Of a stretch of DNA of 64,000 nucleotides, positions 37,605-46,188 are shown piece after piece (the stretch's first letter is position 1; each line of letters opens with the position of its first letter). Below the pieces are notes generated by a model. It was given only the letters and a program-made list of their open reading frames with translations. It was not told the origin of the DNA and made no database searches. The stretch comes from Streptomyces sp. NBC_00690 (GTDB lineage: Bacteria; Actinomycetota; Actinomycetes; Streptomycetales; Streptomycetaceae), in the NCBI RefSeq assembly GCF_036226685.1, contig NZ_CP109009.1, positions 3,162,001 to 3,226,000 of the forward strand, read 5' to 3'. Made by a program: the position numbers and the translations under genes.

Positions 37605-38449
37605 GCCGCGCACGGAGCAGATCCGGGATACGCCGCACCAGGCGCCGGGACAACGTCCTGGGGTTGCTGGTGGCCGCGGTGATGGGCTTCCCCGTCTACT
37701 GGATGGTCCTGACCGCGTTCCGGCCCGCGACCGATGTGCTCAGCAACCCACCGGTGTTCTGGCCCAACGGCTTCACCCTGGACAACTTCTCGCGGGCGAT
37801 GGGGACGGAGACGTTCTGGGCCAACGTCCGCTCCAGCGTGCTCATCGGGCTGGGCACGGTCCTGGTGTCACTGGTGATCGGCACCCTTGCCGCCTTCGCC
37901 CTGGCGAGGTTCCGGTTCGCCGGGCGCAAGGCGTTCGTCGTGGTGATCCTGGGCGTCCAGATGATTCCGCTGACGGCGCTGGTCATTCCCGTCTACCTCC
38001 TGGTCAACGATGCCGGGATGACCGACACCCTGATCGGTGTGATACTCACGTACCTCGTCTTCATGCTGCCGTTCACCGTCTGGCTGCTGCACGGCTTCAT
38101 CGCGGGCATCCCGGTGGAGTTGGAGGAGGCGGCGATGGTCGACGGGTGTACGCGGCTCGGTGCGTTTCGGCGGGTGATCCTTCCGCTGCTCGCGCCGGGC
38201 CTCGTGGCCACCTCGATCTTCGCCATGATCCAGGCGTGGAACGAGTACGTCCTGGTGTACGTGCTGCTGTCGAGCCCGGAGAAGCAGACGCTCAGCATCT
38301 GGCTCGTGTCCTTCCAGACCGGATTCGGCACCGACTACGGCGGGCTGATGGCCGGGGCGACGCTCACCGCGCTGCCCGTGGTGGTCTTCTTCCTGTTCGT
38401 ACAGCGCAAGATCGCCGCCGGGTTGACCGTCGGCGCCATCAAGGGGTGA
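37601..38449 (+). CDS. Sugar ABC transporter permease (MalG-like)
   Basis: A 282-residue permease with six predicted membrane spans. The EAA loop is ELEEAAMVDGCTRLGAFRRVILPLLAP near residue 185. GTG 37601 overlaps the stop of the preceding permease gene (GTGA). No ATPase gene follows. Confidence 0.93.
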   Translation: MSRARSRSGIRRTRRRDNVLGLLVAAVMGFPVYWMVLTAFRPATDVLSNPPVFWPNGFTLDNFSRAMGTETFWANVRSSVLIGLGTVLVSLVIGTLAAFALARFRFAGRKAFVVVILGVQMIPLTALVIPVYLLVNDAGMTDTLIGVILTYLVFMLPFTVWLLHGFIAGIPVELEEAAMVDGCTRLGAFRRVILPLLAPGLVATSIFAMIQAWNEYVLVYVLLSSPEKQTLSIWLVSFQTGFGTDYGGLMAGATLTALPVVVFFLFVQRKIAAGLTVGAIKG

Positions 38450-38956
38450 TCGGGCACGCTGCGGTGGTGGAGTGGGCCGGGGCGTCGAGCCACCGGTGAC
38501 CACTGTTGTGGAGCACGGTGCCGTCCACCGTGACGGGCGTGTCCCGCGCCGTCTCCCCGGGTGCGATCGACCGGGGCGGACCTTCCCACGAGGGTGCCGT
38601 CCCGGTTCGAGCCCGCTCTTGAATAGGCGCAGATGGGCGCGGAGGGGCGCCGGACGACGTCATGCGGGGCCGGGCCGAGGTGGGTGAGGTCGGCGAAAGG
38701 CCGCCGAGCCGGGCTGCGATCACCCGGTCGATGGCCGCCGAGCCGTGCCCCGGACGACGCCGTCCGGACCGACTCCCCTGATACGGCTGCCCCGCGTCTC
38801 CGATCCCATGCGCGCCCCATATCCATGGGCACGGACACGTGGGCGATCGCCCCGCGCCGCCCGCTGCCCTTCGACTCCCCGCCTCGCCGGGACCACCGGC
38901 AGGGCACCCACCGTCGAACCACGTTCAACCGTTCCACGACCACGAGGAGATTCATC
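38450..38956. other. Interval upstream of the radical SAM gene
   Basis: About 507 bp without a confident gene. A minus-strand frame at 38439-38723 ends with a coding-looking TVDGTVLHNSGHRWLD stretch, but it lacks a start signal and a recognisable family. It may be a decayed gene end. Confidence 0.4.
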
Positions 38957-40051
38957 GTGACGTCAGACCGCCTGGACCTGGTGTCCAAGCTGTACCAACC
39001 CTCGGGGTGGCCGAGGGTTGTGGAAGCAGCCGCCGGAGGCTCCTCCAGTGCCCCTCTTGTGGTTGACCTCGATCCGACCACCTTCTGCGATCTGGCCTGC
39101 CCCGAGTGCATCAGCGGAAAGTTACTGAACCAGGGCCGCTTCACCCCGGAGCGGCTGGCGGCCCTCGCGCAGGAGTTGGTCGACCTCTCGGTGCGTGCCG
39201 TGGTCCTCATCGGCGGCGGTGAACCGCTCGCCCACCGCGGCACCCGCAATGTGCTGAAGGTCCTCGGTGAAGCGGGGTTGGCCATCGGGGTGGTCACCAA
39301 CGGCACCATGATCGCGCAGAACCTCGATGAACTCGCCGAGTACGCCAGTTGGGTACGGGTGTCCATGGACGCCGGCACTCCGGAGACGTACGGGATCTTC
39401 CGCCCGGACCGCAAGGGGCGCAGCGTCTTCGACAAGGTGGTCGGGAACATGCGGCTGCTCGCCGAGGCCAAACAGGGGGCTCTCGGGTACTCGTTCCTGG
39501 TGATGTCCCGACGGCTGTCGGACGGCACCACGGTCAGCAACCACGGCGAGGTGCTCCAGGCCGCGGAACTCGCCCACGACATCGGTTGCGACTACTTCGA
39601 GACCAAGGCCATGTTCGACGACGACCACCACATCATCCAGGTGCCGGAGGACATCCTTGACTCCGTCGACCGCCAGTTGGAGAAGGCCGCCCGGCTGGAG
39701 AGCGACACCTTCCAACTGATCAACTCCTCGACCCTGACGGCCCTGCGCACTCATGTGGGGCCGGTGCAGCCGAAGGAGTACCACCGCTGCCAGGTGGCCG
39801 AGTTGCGGACGCTCATCACACCGTCGGGCGTCTACGTGTGCTCGTACCACCGGGGCAACCCGCTGGCCAGGATCGGTGACGCGGTCACCGAGGACCTCGC
39901 CGACATCTGGAAGAAGTCCGACCGCGGCATGATCGACCCGGAACGCGACTGCCGCTTCCACTGCGCACGGCACCTCTCCAACCTGGAGATGGAGCGCATA
40001 GCGCGCGGTGAAGGGCGGGAGTTGGGGACGGACTACGACCCCTTCATCTGA
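38957..40051 (+). CDS. Radical SAM enzyme with C-terminal extra-cluster domain
   Basis: A 364-residue radical SAM protein. The [4Fe-4S] ligands are in TTFCDLACPECISG (C-x3-C-x2-C) near residue 46. GGGEPL serves as the SAM-binding motif. The C-terminal region holds further Cys, in HRCQVAEL, VYVCSYHRGN and RDCRFHCARH, a SPASM/twitch-like set that could hold auxiliary clusters. The stretch KAMFDDDHHIIQ is an unusual acidic/His loop. GTG 38957 is preceded by GAGGAGATTCATC. The reaction is unknown. Radical SAM/SPASM proteins commonly epimerise, dehydrogenate or rearrange sugars or peptides. No precursor peptide is seen beside it. Confidence 0.88.
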   Translation: MTSDRLDLVSKLYQPSGWPRVVEAAAGGSSSAPLVVDLDPTTFCDLACPECISGKLLNQGRFTPERLAALAQELVDLSVRAVVLIGGGEPLAHRGTRNVLKVLGEAGLAIGVVTNGTMIAQNLDELAEYASWVRVSMDAGTPETYGIFRPDRKGRSVFDKVVGNMRLLAEAKQGALGYSFLVMSRRLSDGTTVSNHGEVLQAAELAHDIGCDYFETKAMFDDDHHIIQVPEDILDSVDRQLEKAARLESDTFQLINSSTLTALRTHVGPVQPKEYHRCQVAELRTLITPSGVYVCSYHRGNPLARIGDAVTEDLADIWKKSDRGMIDPERDCRFHCARHLSNLEMERIARGEGRELGTDYDPFI

Positions 40052-40225
40052 GTCGGCCTCGAACGGACGGGGCGAGGCGGCGGTGCATTCATCCGGCTGA
40101 GCGAAGACAGTCGGACGTTGCAGGCGGTCTCGCCCCGGGTCCCCGGGGTCCCACGAGGGGCACGGGTCCGGCAGTCCATGAAGTACGAAGGAGCAGGGGG
40201 CCGGGGAAGGTAGGGGCGATCCACC

Positions 40226-40245
40226 TGTGTGCGGGCCCGCACACA
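40226..40245. promoter_or_regulatory. 20-bp perfect palindrome before the terminator
   Basis: TGTGTGCGGG followed by its exact reverse complement, with no loop. It lies 5 bp before the intergenic terminator, between two convergent genes. It may be a second hairpin or a protein-binding site. Confidence 0.4.
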
Positions 40246-40250
40246 CCGAA

Positions 40251-40286
40251 GGGCCGGTCGACCGTATCCACCCGGTCGACCGGCCC
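40251..40286. terminator. Bidirectional terminator between radical SAM and GHMP kinase genes
   Basis: A 14-bp perfect stem (GGGCCGGTCGACCG at 40251-40264, CGGTCGACCGGCCC at 40273-40286) with an 8-nt loop and TTCCTCCT after it. It lies 12 bp from the kinase stop. Confidence 0.85.
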
Positions 40287-40298
40287 CTTCCTCCTGCG

Positions 40299-41369
40299 TC
40301 AGGCGGTGTTGACCACCTGCAAGGGCGCGGTGCTCCGACCTGGTGCCGCCCCGGTCACCACCACCCGGGCCCCGGGATGGTCGTCACGCAGCGCCGCCCG
40401 TAGCGCCCGCGCCGTCTCCGGCGCATCGACCAGCGGACAGACGCCGACGAGCGACCCGCCTCCCCCGGCCCCGCTCACCTTCAACGGCAGCCCGACGGAA
40501 CGCGCCGCCTTGGTGCGCAACTCCTCCAGCAGCGGGGTGGACATCCGCTGGTGATCACGCATCGCCTCGTGGGCCCTGCTCATCGCCGCCCCGACCGCCT
40601 GGTGGTCATGGGCCCGCAGCGCCTCCCACACCGCTCCCGAAGCCTCGTCCGCGATGCGCATATAGGCGGCGAGATCGGGGTCTCCCGAGGCGAGTTGGGC
40701 CCGTACGGTTCGGATGTGACCACCCGTGTTCTTCCGGGTTCCGGAGTCCACGACGATCACGGACCAGTCGGCGGGGAACTCCATCCGTTCCTTGACCTCG
40801 GGCAGACCGACCTCCCTGCCCTCCAGCAACAGGGCGCCCCCCTCCACCACGGCGAGATGGTCCATGCCGCCGCCGTTGAAGACGGCGAACTCGAACTCGT
40901 ACGCCCACTGGGCCAGCACCCGGTCCGAGAGGCGCCCGGAGGGTCCGCTGGCGTCGGTAAACGCCCGGAACAGGCCCACGATCAGCGCCGTCGAGGAGGA
41001 CAGCCCGCTGGCGGAGGGCGCGGCACTGCTGGTGGTCACCGGCGGTGGTTCGGCCGGGAGTTCGGGCAGCCGCTGGCGAAGGAAGCCCCACACCTCGGCG
41101 GGCCACCCCTCGGCCGGAGCCTCGTTGACCGCCGTCGGTGCGGAGGTCTCGACCCGGGTCGGCAGGTCCAACGCCACGCTGACCGAGCGCCCGCCCAACC
41201 AGTCGAGGTCCTCGCCGGACAGACAGGCCCGACAGGGCACGTCAACACATACAGAACCAGCCGACCCAGCCGACCCGGCAGATCCGACCGGTCCGGCTGA
41301 CCTGGCTGATTGGCTCGGTCTGAGCGTTTCCGTCGGCCTGACTGGTCCGGTCCTGCGCTCACCGCTCAC
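40299..41369 (-). CDS. GHMP-family small-molecule kinase
   Basis: A 356-residue kinase. The first ~45 residues are low-complexity (SAGSAGSAGS) and may be dispensable. Motif 1 is CRACLSGEDLDWLGGRSVSVALDLP. The ATP loop (motif 2) is PSASGLSSSTALIVG, and motif 3 is LKVSGAGGGGSLVGVCP. An Asp in GGGMDHLAVVEGG is a candidate catalytic base. The family includes galactokinase, mevalonate kinase and heptose kinases; the GEDLDW form is close to sugar kinases of the heptose-7-phosphate type. GTG 41369 overlaps the NUDIX stop (GTGA). It is last gene of the epimerase-NUDIX-kinase run. Confidence 0.88.
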   Translation of the reverse strand: MSGERRTGPVRPTETLRPSQSARSAGPVGSAGSAGSAGSVCVDVPCRACLSGEDLDWLGGRSVSVALDLPTRVETSAPTAVNEAPAEGWPAEVWGFLRQRLPELPAEPPPVTTSSAAPSASGLSSSTALIVGLFRAFTDASGPSGRLSDRVLAQWAYEFEFAVFNGGGMDHLAVVEGGALLLEGREVGLPEVKERMEFPADWSVIVVDSGTRKNTGGHIRTVRAQLASGDPDLAAYMRIADEASGAVWEALRAHDHQAVGAAMSRAHEAMRDHQRMSTPLLEELRTKAARSVGLPLKVSGAGGGGSLVGVCPLVDAPETARALRAALRDDHPGARVVVTGAAPGRSTAPLQVVNTA

Positions 41370-41859
41370 CGCGCCTGGAACCTTCCCGTGCGCCGGAACG
41401 CGTCGTACATGTCAAGGACGACGGCCGTCGGCGGGTGCAGCGGGGCGGGTGCGTCGTCGAGTTCACGGAACTCCGCACGGCGCACCTCATCGGGGCCCGG
41501 AACCAGCCGCCCCGACCACGCTCGGGCGACGAAGCAGAGGGCGAAGCAGTGGGTGACGTCACCGTTGGGATAGGTGAGCGTGTGGACCCCGGGGTCCGAG
41601 AGCGAACCGAAGGCGATCAGATCCGCCCGGGCCACCGTGAGCCCGGTCTCCTCGGCCACTTCGCGCACCGCGGCGTCGAGAAAGTCGCCGCCCTCCTCGC
41701 AGGCGCCGGCGGGCAGTTCCCACACTCCCGTGTCGGCGCGCTGTTGGAACAGGGCACGCCCCTGTGCGTCCAGGAGCAGTACCTGTGCCCCTGGTACGAG
41801 GAGGGTCCGTGCGCCGACCTGTTGGCGCAGCGACCAGATGTAGGACCCGACGTAACTCA
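41366..41859 (-). CDS. NUDIX hydrolase
   Basis: A 164-residue NUDIX protein. The Nudix helix is AGACEEGGDFLDAAVREVAEETGL. The metal-binding REVAEETGL core is intact, but the first Glu of the box (G-x5-E) is replaced by Gly in EEGGD. Such enzymes split nucleoside diphosphates linked to other groups, such as NDP-sugars. ATG 41859 has GGAGAG about 10 nt upstream. The stop overlaps the kinase start. It is part of the sugar-handling run and may clear or proofread a nucleotide sugar. Confidence 0.88.
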
Positions 41860-42054
41860 TCGCTGCGTCACTCTCCGGACCGCGAACGGGTCCGGCGACC
41901 GCGACCGTCACACCGGGCCGGGGCGTCCCGGATCGCCCGTCACAGCGGGCGGTCGCGCTGGCGATGGGCCCGCTGTCGATCCCGCTCAGGGGGCTGGTCG
42001 AAGGGGTGCGCCGGTGGGTCGCCCCACTCCCGCCGGTCACCGTGCAGCAGGCTG

Positions 42055-43137
42055 TCATGCGGCGGACTCGGAGAGCCAGCGCGGCACGGCGTACGGCGTG
42101 GCGGTCAGCCATTTCACATAGCGCTCGACGCCTTCGCTGACGGGTATGCGGGCCTGCCAGCGCAGGAGTTCACGGGCACGCTCGGTGGAGGCGTATCCGC
42201 CCAGCGGGTCGCCGTCGGGGCGGGGGGTGGTGATGCACTGCGAGCCCGGGAAGTGGGGGGCGATCAACTCGGCGACCGCGCGCACCGACGTGGGCGTCCC
42301 GGTGCCGATGTTCACCGTCGCGCCGGACATCCGTTCCTCGATCAGCGCGAGTGCGGTCGCTTCGGCGATGTCCTCGACATGAACCAGGTCACGGACCTGC
42401 ACGCCACCGCCGTTGAGCCGCATGGGCAGCCCGAGGCGGGCGTGCATGGCGAGCCAGGCCACCATCCAAGAGTGACTGCCGGGCTTGGGGACCTGGGGGT
42501 CGCCGTAGACCGAGAAGTAGCGCACGATCGCGTACTCGGTCGAACTCTGTCCGCCGAGGAGCAGTCGGGTCTGGTGCTCGGCCCAGAGTTTGGAGTTGGC
42601 GTAGACGGAGAGCGGGAAGGGCGTCTGGTCCTCGCTGAACATCTGCGGGCCCTCGACACCCGGTGCGCCGTCTCCGTAGACGGAGGCCGACGAAACCAGG
42701 ACCAGGCGGCGCACACGGGATGCGGCAGCCTCTTCGAGGACGACCTCGGAGCCCTGGACATTGGCCTGGAAGGCGATGTCGGGCCGTCGGGTGCATGCGG
42801 CGACATCGGCGTAGGCGGCGGCGTGCACCACGAAGTCCGCACCCCGGAAGAGTCTTCGCACGGCCTGGCGGTCCGTAATGTCGCCGATGATCAACTCGGC
42901 GCCGGTACCGGCGGTCCCGAACAGTTCATGTGCGGAGTCGGGGTAGGCGTCCATACGGTCCAGTACGGTGACGTGCGCACCCGCCCGGTGTAAAAGGGCC
43001 GTGAGACGACTGCCGACGAGGCCACCGCCACCGGTCACGACCACCCGCGCCTCGCGCAGCTTCTCCAGTCGGGACAGGACGGGCTCAACAGTCGCCGTAG
43101 CCTGGCCGGCTCCGGCTCCATTCACTCCTGCGGTCAT
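42055..43137 (-). CDS. NAD-dependent epimerase/dehydratase (extended SDR)
   Basis: A 360-residue extended short-chain dehydrogenase. Rossmann motif VVVTGGGGLVGSRL sits near residue 35. VVHAAAYADV and SSASVYG are typical, and the catalytic YxxxK is YANSK near residue 180. RYFSVYGDP and a late substrate-binding region follow. Relatives act on NDP-sugars as 4-epimerases or 4,6-dehydratases. GAGGCGAATAC precedes ATG 43137. It is divergent from the GT-like/epimerase fusion by 177 bp. Confidence 0.9.
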   Translation of the reverse strand: MTAGVNGAGAGQATATVEPVLSRLEKLREARVVVTGGGGLVGSRLTALLHRAGAHVTVLDRMDAYPDSAHELFGTAGTGAELIIGDITDRQAVRRLFRGADFVVHAAAYADVAACTRRPDIAFQANVQGSEVVLEEAAASRVRRLVLVSSASVYGDGAPGVEGPQMFSEDQTPFPLSVYANSKLWAEHQTRLLLGGQSSTEYAIVRYFSVYGDPQVPKPGSHSWMVAWLAMHARLGLPMRLNGGGVQVRDLVHVEDIAEATALALIEERMSGATVNIGTGTPTSVRAVAELIAPHFPGSQCITTPRPDGDPLGGYASTERARELLRWQARIPVSEGVERYVKWLTATPYAVPRWLSESAA

Positions 43138-43314
43138 GTATTCGCCTCCGGGGGTCGACTCTCGGACTCGGTACGTGTGATCAGCATCTGTCCCCCCTGC
43201 ACGGCGTGCCAGAGTGCCTTTTCGGCACTCTTGCGGCCCGGAAACCCCCGCCGTACTGTCCGGATTCGGCGGCCACGGGTCGCCTTGAACGACAACTGGA
43301 CCTATGGAGGGCTT

Positions 43315-45159
43315 GTGACGTCACCCCGGTTGAGCGGTGTGGTGATGACCCACCCGAAACGCCGTGAAGCCGCAGAGAAACTGGCCTTGACAGCGCCTCC
43401 GGGGGCGTTACGGGTGGTGATGGACCCGGACCCGACCGGTACGCCTTCCGTCCTGCGCACGGCACTGGCCGCCTGGTCCTCGATCGAGGAAGGCGCCACA
43501 CATCAGTTGGTGATCCAAGACGACATGATGTTGTCCGAAAACTTCTTCGAGAGGGTGCGTCTGGCGATCAAGGCGATGCCCGATGCGGCGCTCGCGCTGT
43601 TCGCGCTCTGGGACTCGCGCAATGGAGCCGCAGTCCGCTGGGGTGCGATGACGGGCGCCCGCTGGGTCGGCGCGGTCAATGAATACTTCCCCTGCGTGGC
43701 CATCGTCCTGCCGCGTCCGATCGCCGAAGGGTTCGTCACCTACGGCCGTGCACGACTGGGTGCGTGGCCCGATGACATCCTGATGTACCGCTACTTACGG
43801 GAGCACGATGTGCCCCGGTACGTCTCCGTGCCCAACCTCGCAGAGCACGAGGACCGCGGCAGCATCTCGGGGAACGCCTTCCGGGGGCCGCGCAGATCGG
43901 TCTGCTTCCTCCCTTCGGACCCGGTGGGCGACGAGGGTTCCCGATTGACCGGGTTGGACATGGTCCCCTTCTTCAAGAACGGTGTCGCACAATGCGCGGT
44001 GCGCATCGTCGGACCCGGTCCACGGCGCTGGCTGCACCTGGAGTGCGAGACCTATCTGGAGGGGCGCGGAGTGCCGTCCGCGCTGTTGCAGCAGGCGGGC
44101 GGCTACGGTTCGGACCCCGACAGCCGTGGGACCTGGCTGACCGCCTTCGCCATGGGACTCCATGGTTCGGCCCGGCTGGCCGATCTGACCGGGGCGTCCG
44201 GCTACGAGCCCGACCCGATCGTCCTCGCGGAGTCCCTCGCCACCATCGGTCCGGGCGGGATCAGCCACACCTCGTCCGAAGACCGGATCGCCGAACGCCG
44301 GGACGCGCTCGCCGAGGCGGCGACCCAAGGGCTCGCGGCAGGCCGGGAGAAGGCAGAGGAGATCGCCCGTCGCCGCACCCGTGGCCGCCCGGCGCCAACC
44401 GGTGCGCCGAAAAAGGGACTCGGCCCGAAATCCGTTGATGCCCCAGGGATACGGACCTCCCCCCAACCGATGGAAACACGCTCCCGACCGGAGGCCACGC
44501 CGAGGGTGAAGGCACTGGGTGTCGTCGGCTCGGCGACACCGGTCGGCGAACACATCCTCAGAGGGCTCGCGGATCGCGGCCACCCCGTGGTGGCGGTGGA
44601 GCCCGCGGAGGACCACTCGCCCTTCGACGCCGTCATCGATCTGCGGGGTCTGCGCGACACCGAAGCGACGGCGACGATCCGCATCGGCGCCGCGCCCGAC
44701 GGCACCGCACCCCCGATCAGCTACACCCTGCGCGCCGGCGACCTCTACGGCCCGGGCTGCTCCCGGCACACCCTCATCGGCCAACTGGTGTGGGACGCCC
44801 TGCGCAGCCAGAGCCTGCTCGTCGAAGGGCCCGCCGATCCACTGCACCCGCTGTACGTGAGCGATCTCGCCGATGCGCTCTCCCATGCGCTGCGTACACC
44901 ACCGGCCCAGAACGTGGTCACCCTTGCGGGCCCAGCGGTCACCGTGGCCGAGCTCGCCCGAACGGTGCACCGCGCGGTGCGCCCGATGCCCATCGAAGAG
45001 GCGCCGCGATCGGCGACCCACACGGTGGACAGGAACCGCGCACTGCTGACGGACGGTGCCCCGCTCCCCGGTTGGGTGCCCCGCACCGAACTCGCCCGCG
45101 GGCTGCACGGCTTCGCCCAGTGGTTGGCGTACGAGGGTGTCGCCCTGATGCCTGACTGA
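43315..45159 (+). CDS. Fusion of a glycosyltransferase-like domain and a degenerate epimerase domain
   Basis: A 614-residue two-domain protein. Residues 1-~330 match the protein at 28152 (VMTHP, TALAAWS, LVIQDDMMLSENFFERV, LWDSRNGAAVRWG, LAEHEDRGSISGNAF). A basic linker at ~340-400 is rich in Arg, Pro and Lys. The last ~200 residues begin with a Rossmann motif (VVGSATPVGEHIL) and later have RAGDLYGPG and LHPLYVSDLADAL, as in NAD-dependent epimerases. The region that should carry YxxxK is missing, so this half is probably not a normal epimerase. GTG 43315 follows GGAGG. Confidence 0.75.
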   Translation: MTSPRLSGVVMTHPKRREAAEKLALTAPPGALRVVMDPDPTGTPSVLRTALAAWSSIEEGATHQLVIQDDMMLSENFFERVRLAIKAMPDAALALFALWDSRNGAAVRWGAMTGARWVGAVNEYFPCVAIVLPRPIAEGFVTYGRARLGAWPDDILMYRYLREHDVPRYVSVPNLAEHEDRGSISGNAFRGPRRSVCFLPSDPVGDEGSRLTGLDMVPFFKNGVAQCAVRIVGPGPRRWLHLECETYLEGRGVPSALLQQAGGYGSDPDSRGTWLTAFAMGLHGSARLADLTGASGYEPDPIVLAESLATIGPGGISHTSSEDRIAERRDALAEAATQGLAAGREKAEEIARRRTRGRPAPTGAPKKGLGPKSVDAPGIRTSPQPMETRSRPEATPRVKALGVVGSATPVGEHILRGLADRGHPVVAVEPAEDHSPFDAVIDLRGLRDTEATATIRIGAAPDGTAPPISYTLRAGDLYGPGCSRHTLIGQLVWDALRSQSLLVEGPADPLHPLYVSDLADALSHALRTPPAQNVVTLAGPAVTVAELARTVHRAVRPMPIEEAPRSATHTVDRNRALLTDGAPLPGWVPRTELARGLHGFAQWLAYEGVALMPD

Positions 45160-45199
45160 AGAGCCGGTCGCCTTGACGGACTCGATGAACTAGATCGAA

Positions 45200-46075
45200 T
45201 TAGATGATCGGAGGTCGGCCGAGCGTCGTCATCCGCCACACCGTGCGCCAGCGCATCGGCCTGCGCCGGCCGCACGGTGTCCGCACGCCTTCGGCGAATC
45301 CCGCGAACCAGGGCCGCAGTCCCGACAACGAGCGGCTCCGCAGGAGCGTCAGGGCCGTCCAGACCGCGAGGTAGGTGGGCACCAGCGGGGCCGGCAGATG
45401 GCGCTTGGCCAGCCAGACCCGGTTCCTCGCGATCATCCGGTGGTAGACGGCGTGCCGGGTGGGCGCGGTCCAGGGGTGCTGGAGCACGAGTTGCGGTTCG
45501 TAGAGCACCTTCCAGTCCGCGTCCAGGGCCCGCCAGGCCAGATCGGTTTCTTCGTGGGCGTAGAAGAACTCGTCCGGCCAGCCGCCGATCTCGTCGAGCA
45601 TCGGCATCGACAGTCCATGGCCGCCGCCGAGGAAGGTGGTGACATAGCCGCCGCGCATCGGGTCGGACGCGCGCAGCCGGGGCACGTGACGACGCTGGGT
45701 GCGATTGCGTTCATCGGCGATGCGGAAGCTGACGACACCCAATCGGGGGTCGTCAGCGAAGGCCGCCACCAGCCGGCTGAAGACGTCCGTGCTGATCAAC
45801 AGCCCGTCGTCGTCGAGGTCGACGACGATGTCCACGTCGCCGAACTCCTTGAGTCGCGCCAGGGCGGCATTGCGCCCTCCGGTGACTCCGGCGTTCTCGG
45901 GCAATGCGACGGCGGTGACCGACTCGGGCAGCGGTGGTGGTGCAACGCCGTTGGCGACCACGACGACCCTGGTGGCCGGTAGGTCCTGGGAGGCCACGGA
46001 GTCGAGGAGAGCGGCAAGTTCCGCCGGCCTGTTGCCCATGGTCAAAATGGCGACGCCCACGCGCAGCTGACGCAC
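45200..46075 (-). CDS. GT2-family glycosyltransferase
   Basis: A 291-residue GT-A glycosyltransferase. VGVAILTMGNRPAELAALL opens the fold. The DxD metal site is VVDLDDDGLL near residue 87. FLGGGHGLSMPMLDEIGGWPDEFFYAHEETDLAWR near 175-200 carries the catalytic ED region of GT2 rhamnosyl-type enzymes. The C-terminal ~60 residues are basic and probably touch the membrane. GTG 46075 has GGAGAG 7 nt upstream. It is convergent with the fusion gene, ending 41 bp from it. Confidence 0.9.
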   Translation of the reverse strand: MRQLRVGVAILTMGNRPAELAALLDSVASQDLPATRVVVVANGVAPPPLPESVTAVALPENAGVTGGRNAALARLKEFGDVDIVVDLDDDGLLISTDVFSRLVAAFADDPRLGVVSFRIADERNRTQRRHVPRLRASDPMRGGYVTTFLGGGHGLSMPMLDEIGGWPDEFFYAHEETDLAWRALDADWKVLYEPQLVLQHPWTAPTRHAVYHRMIARNRVWLAKRHLPAPLVPTYLAVWTALTLLRSRSLSGLRPWFAGFAEGVRTPCGRRRPMRWRTVWRMTTLGRPPII

Positions 46076-46140
46076 AGTCGTACTCTCCGATCCTGGTGGC
46101 TGCACCGATGCTAACCGCTCGCGCCACCCGTACGATCCAG

Positions 46141-46165
46141 CCCCTCCCCGCACACCGGGGAGGGG
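46141..46165 (-). terminator. Terminator after the vWA lipoprotein gene
   Basis: CCCCTCCCCG (46141-46150) and CGGGGAGGGG (46156-46165) form a perfect 10-bp stem with a 5-nt loop, 24 bp past the stop. Confidence 0.75.
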
Positions 46166-46188
46166 CGGATGCGTCGCCCGGGCCCGGC

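Noticed and set aside
38439..38723. 94-codon minus-strand frame
   Set aside because: No start signal or known family; possibly a decayed gene end, too weak to call.
38957..40051. RiPP precursor beside the radical SAM gene
   Set aside because: I looked for a short coupled frame with a core-like repeat on either side and found none.
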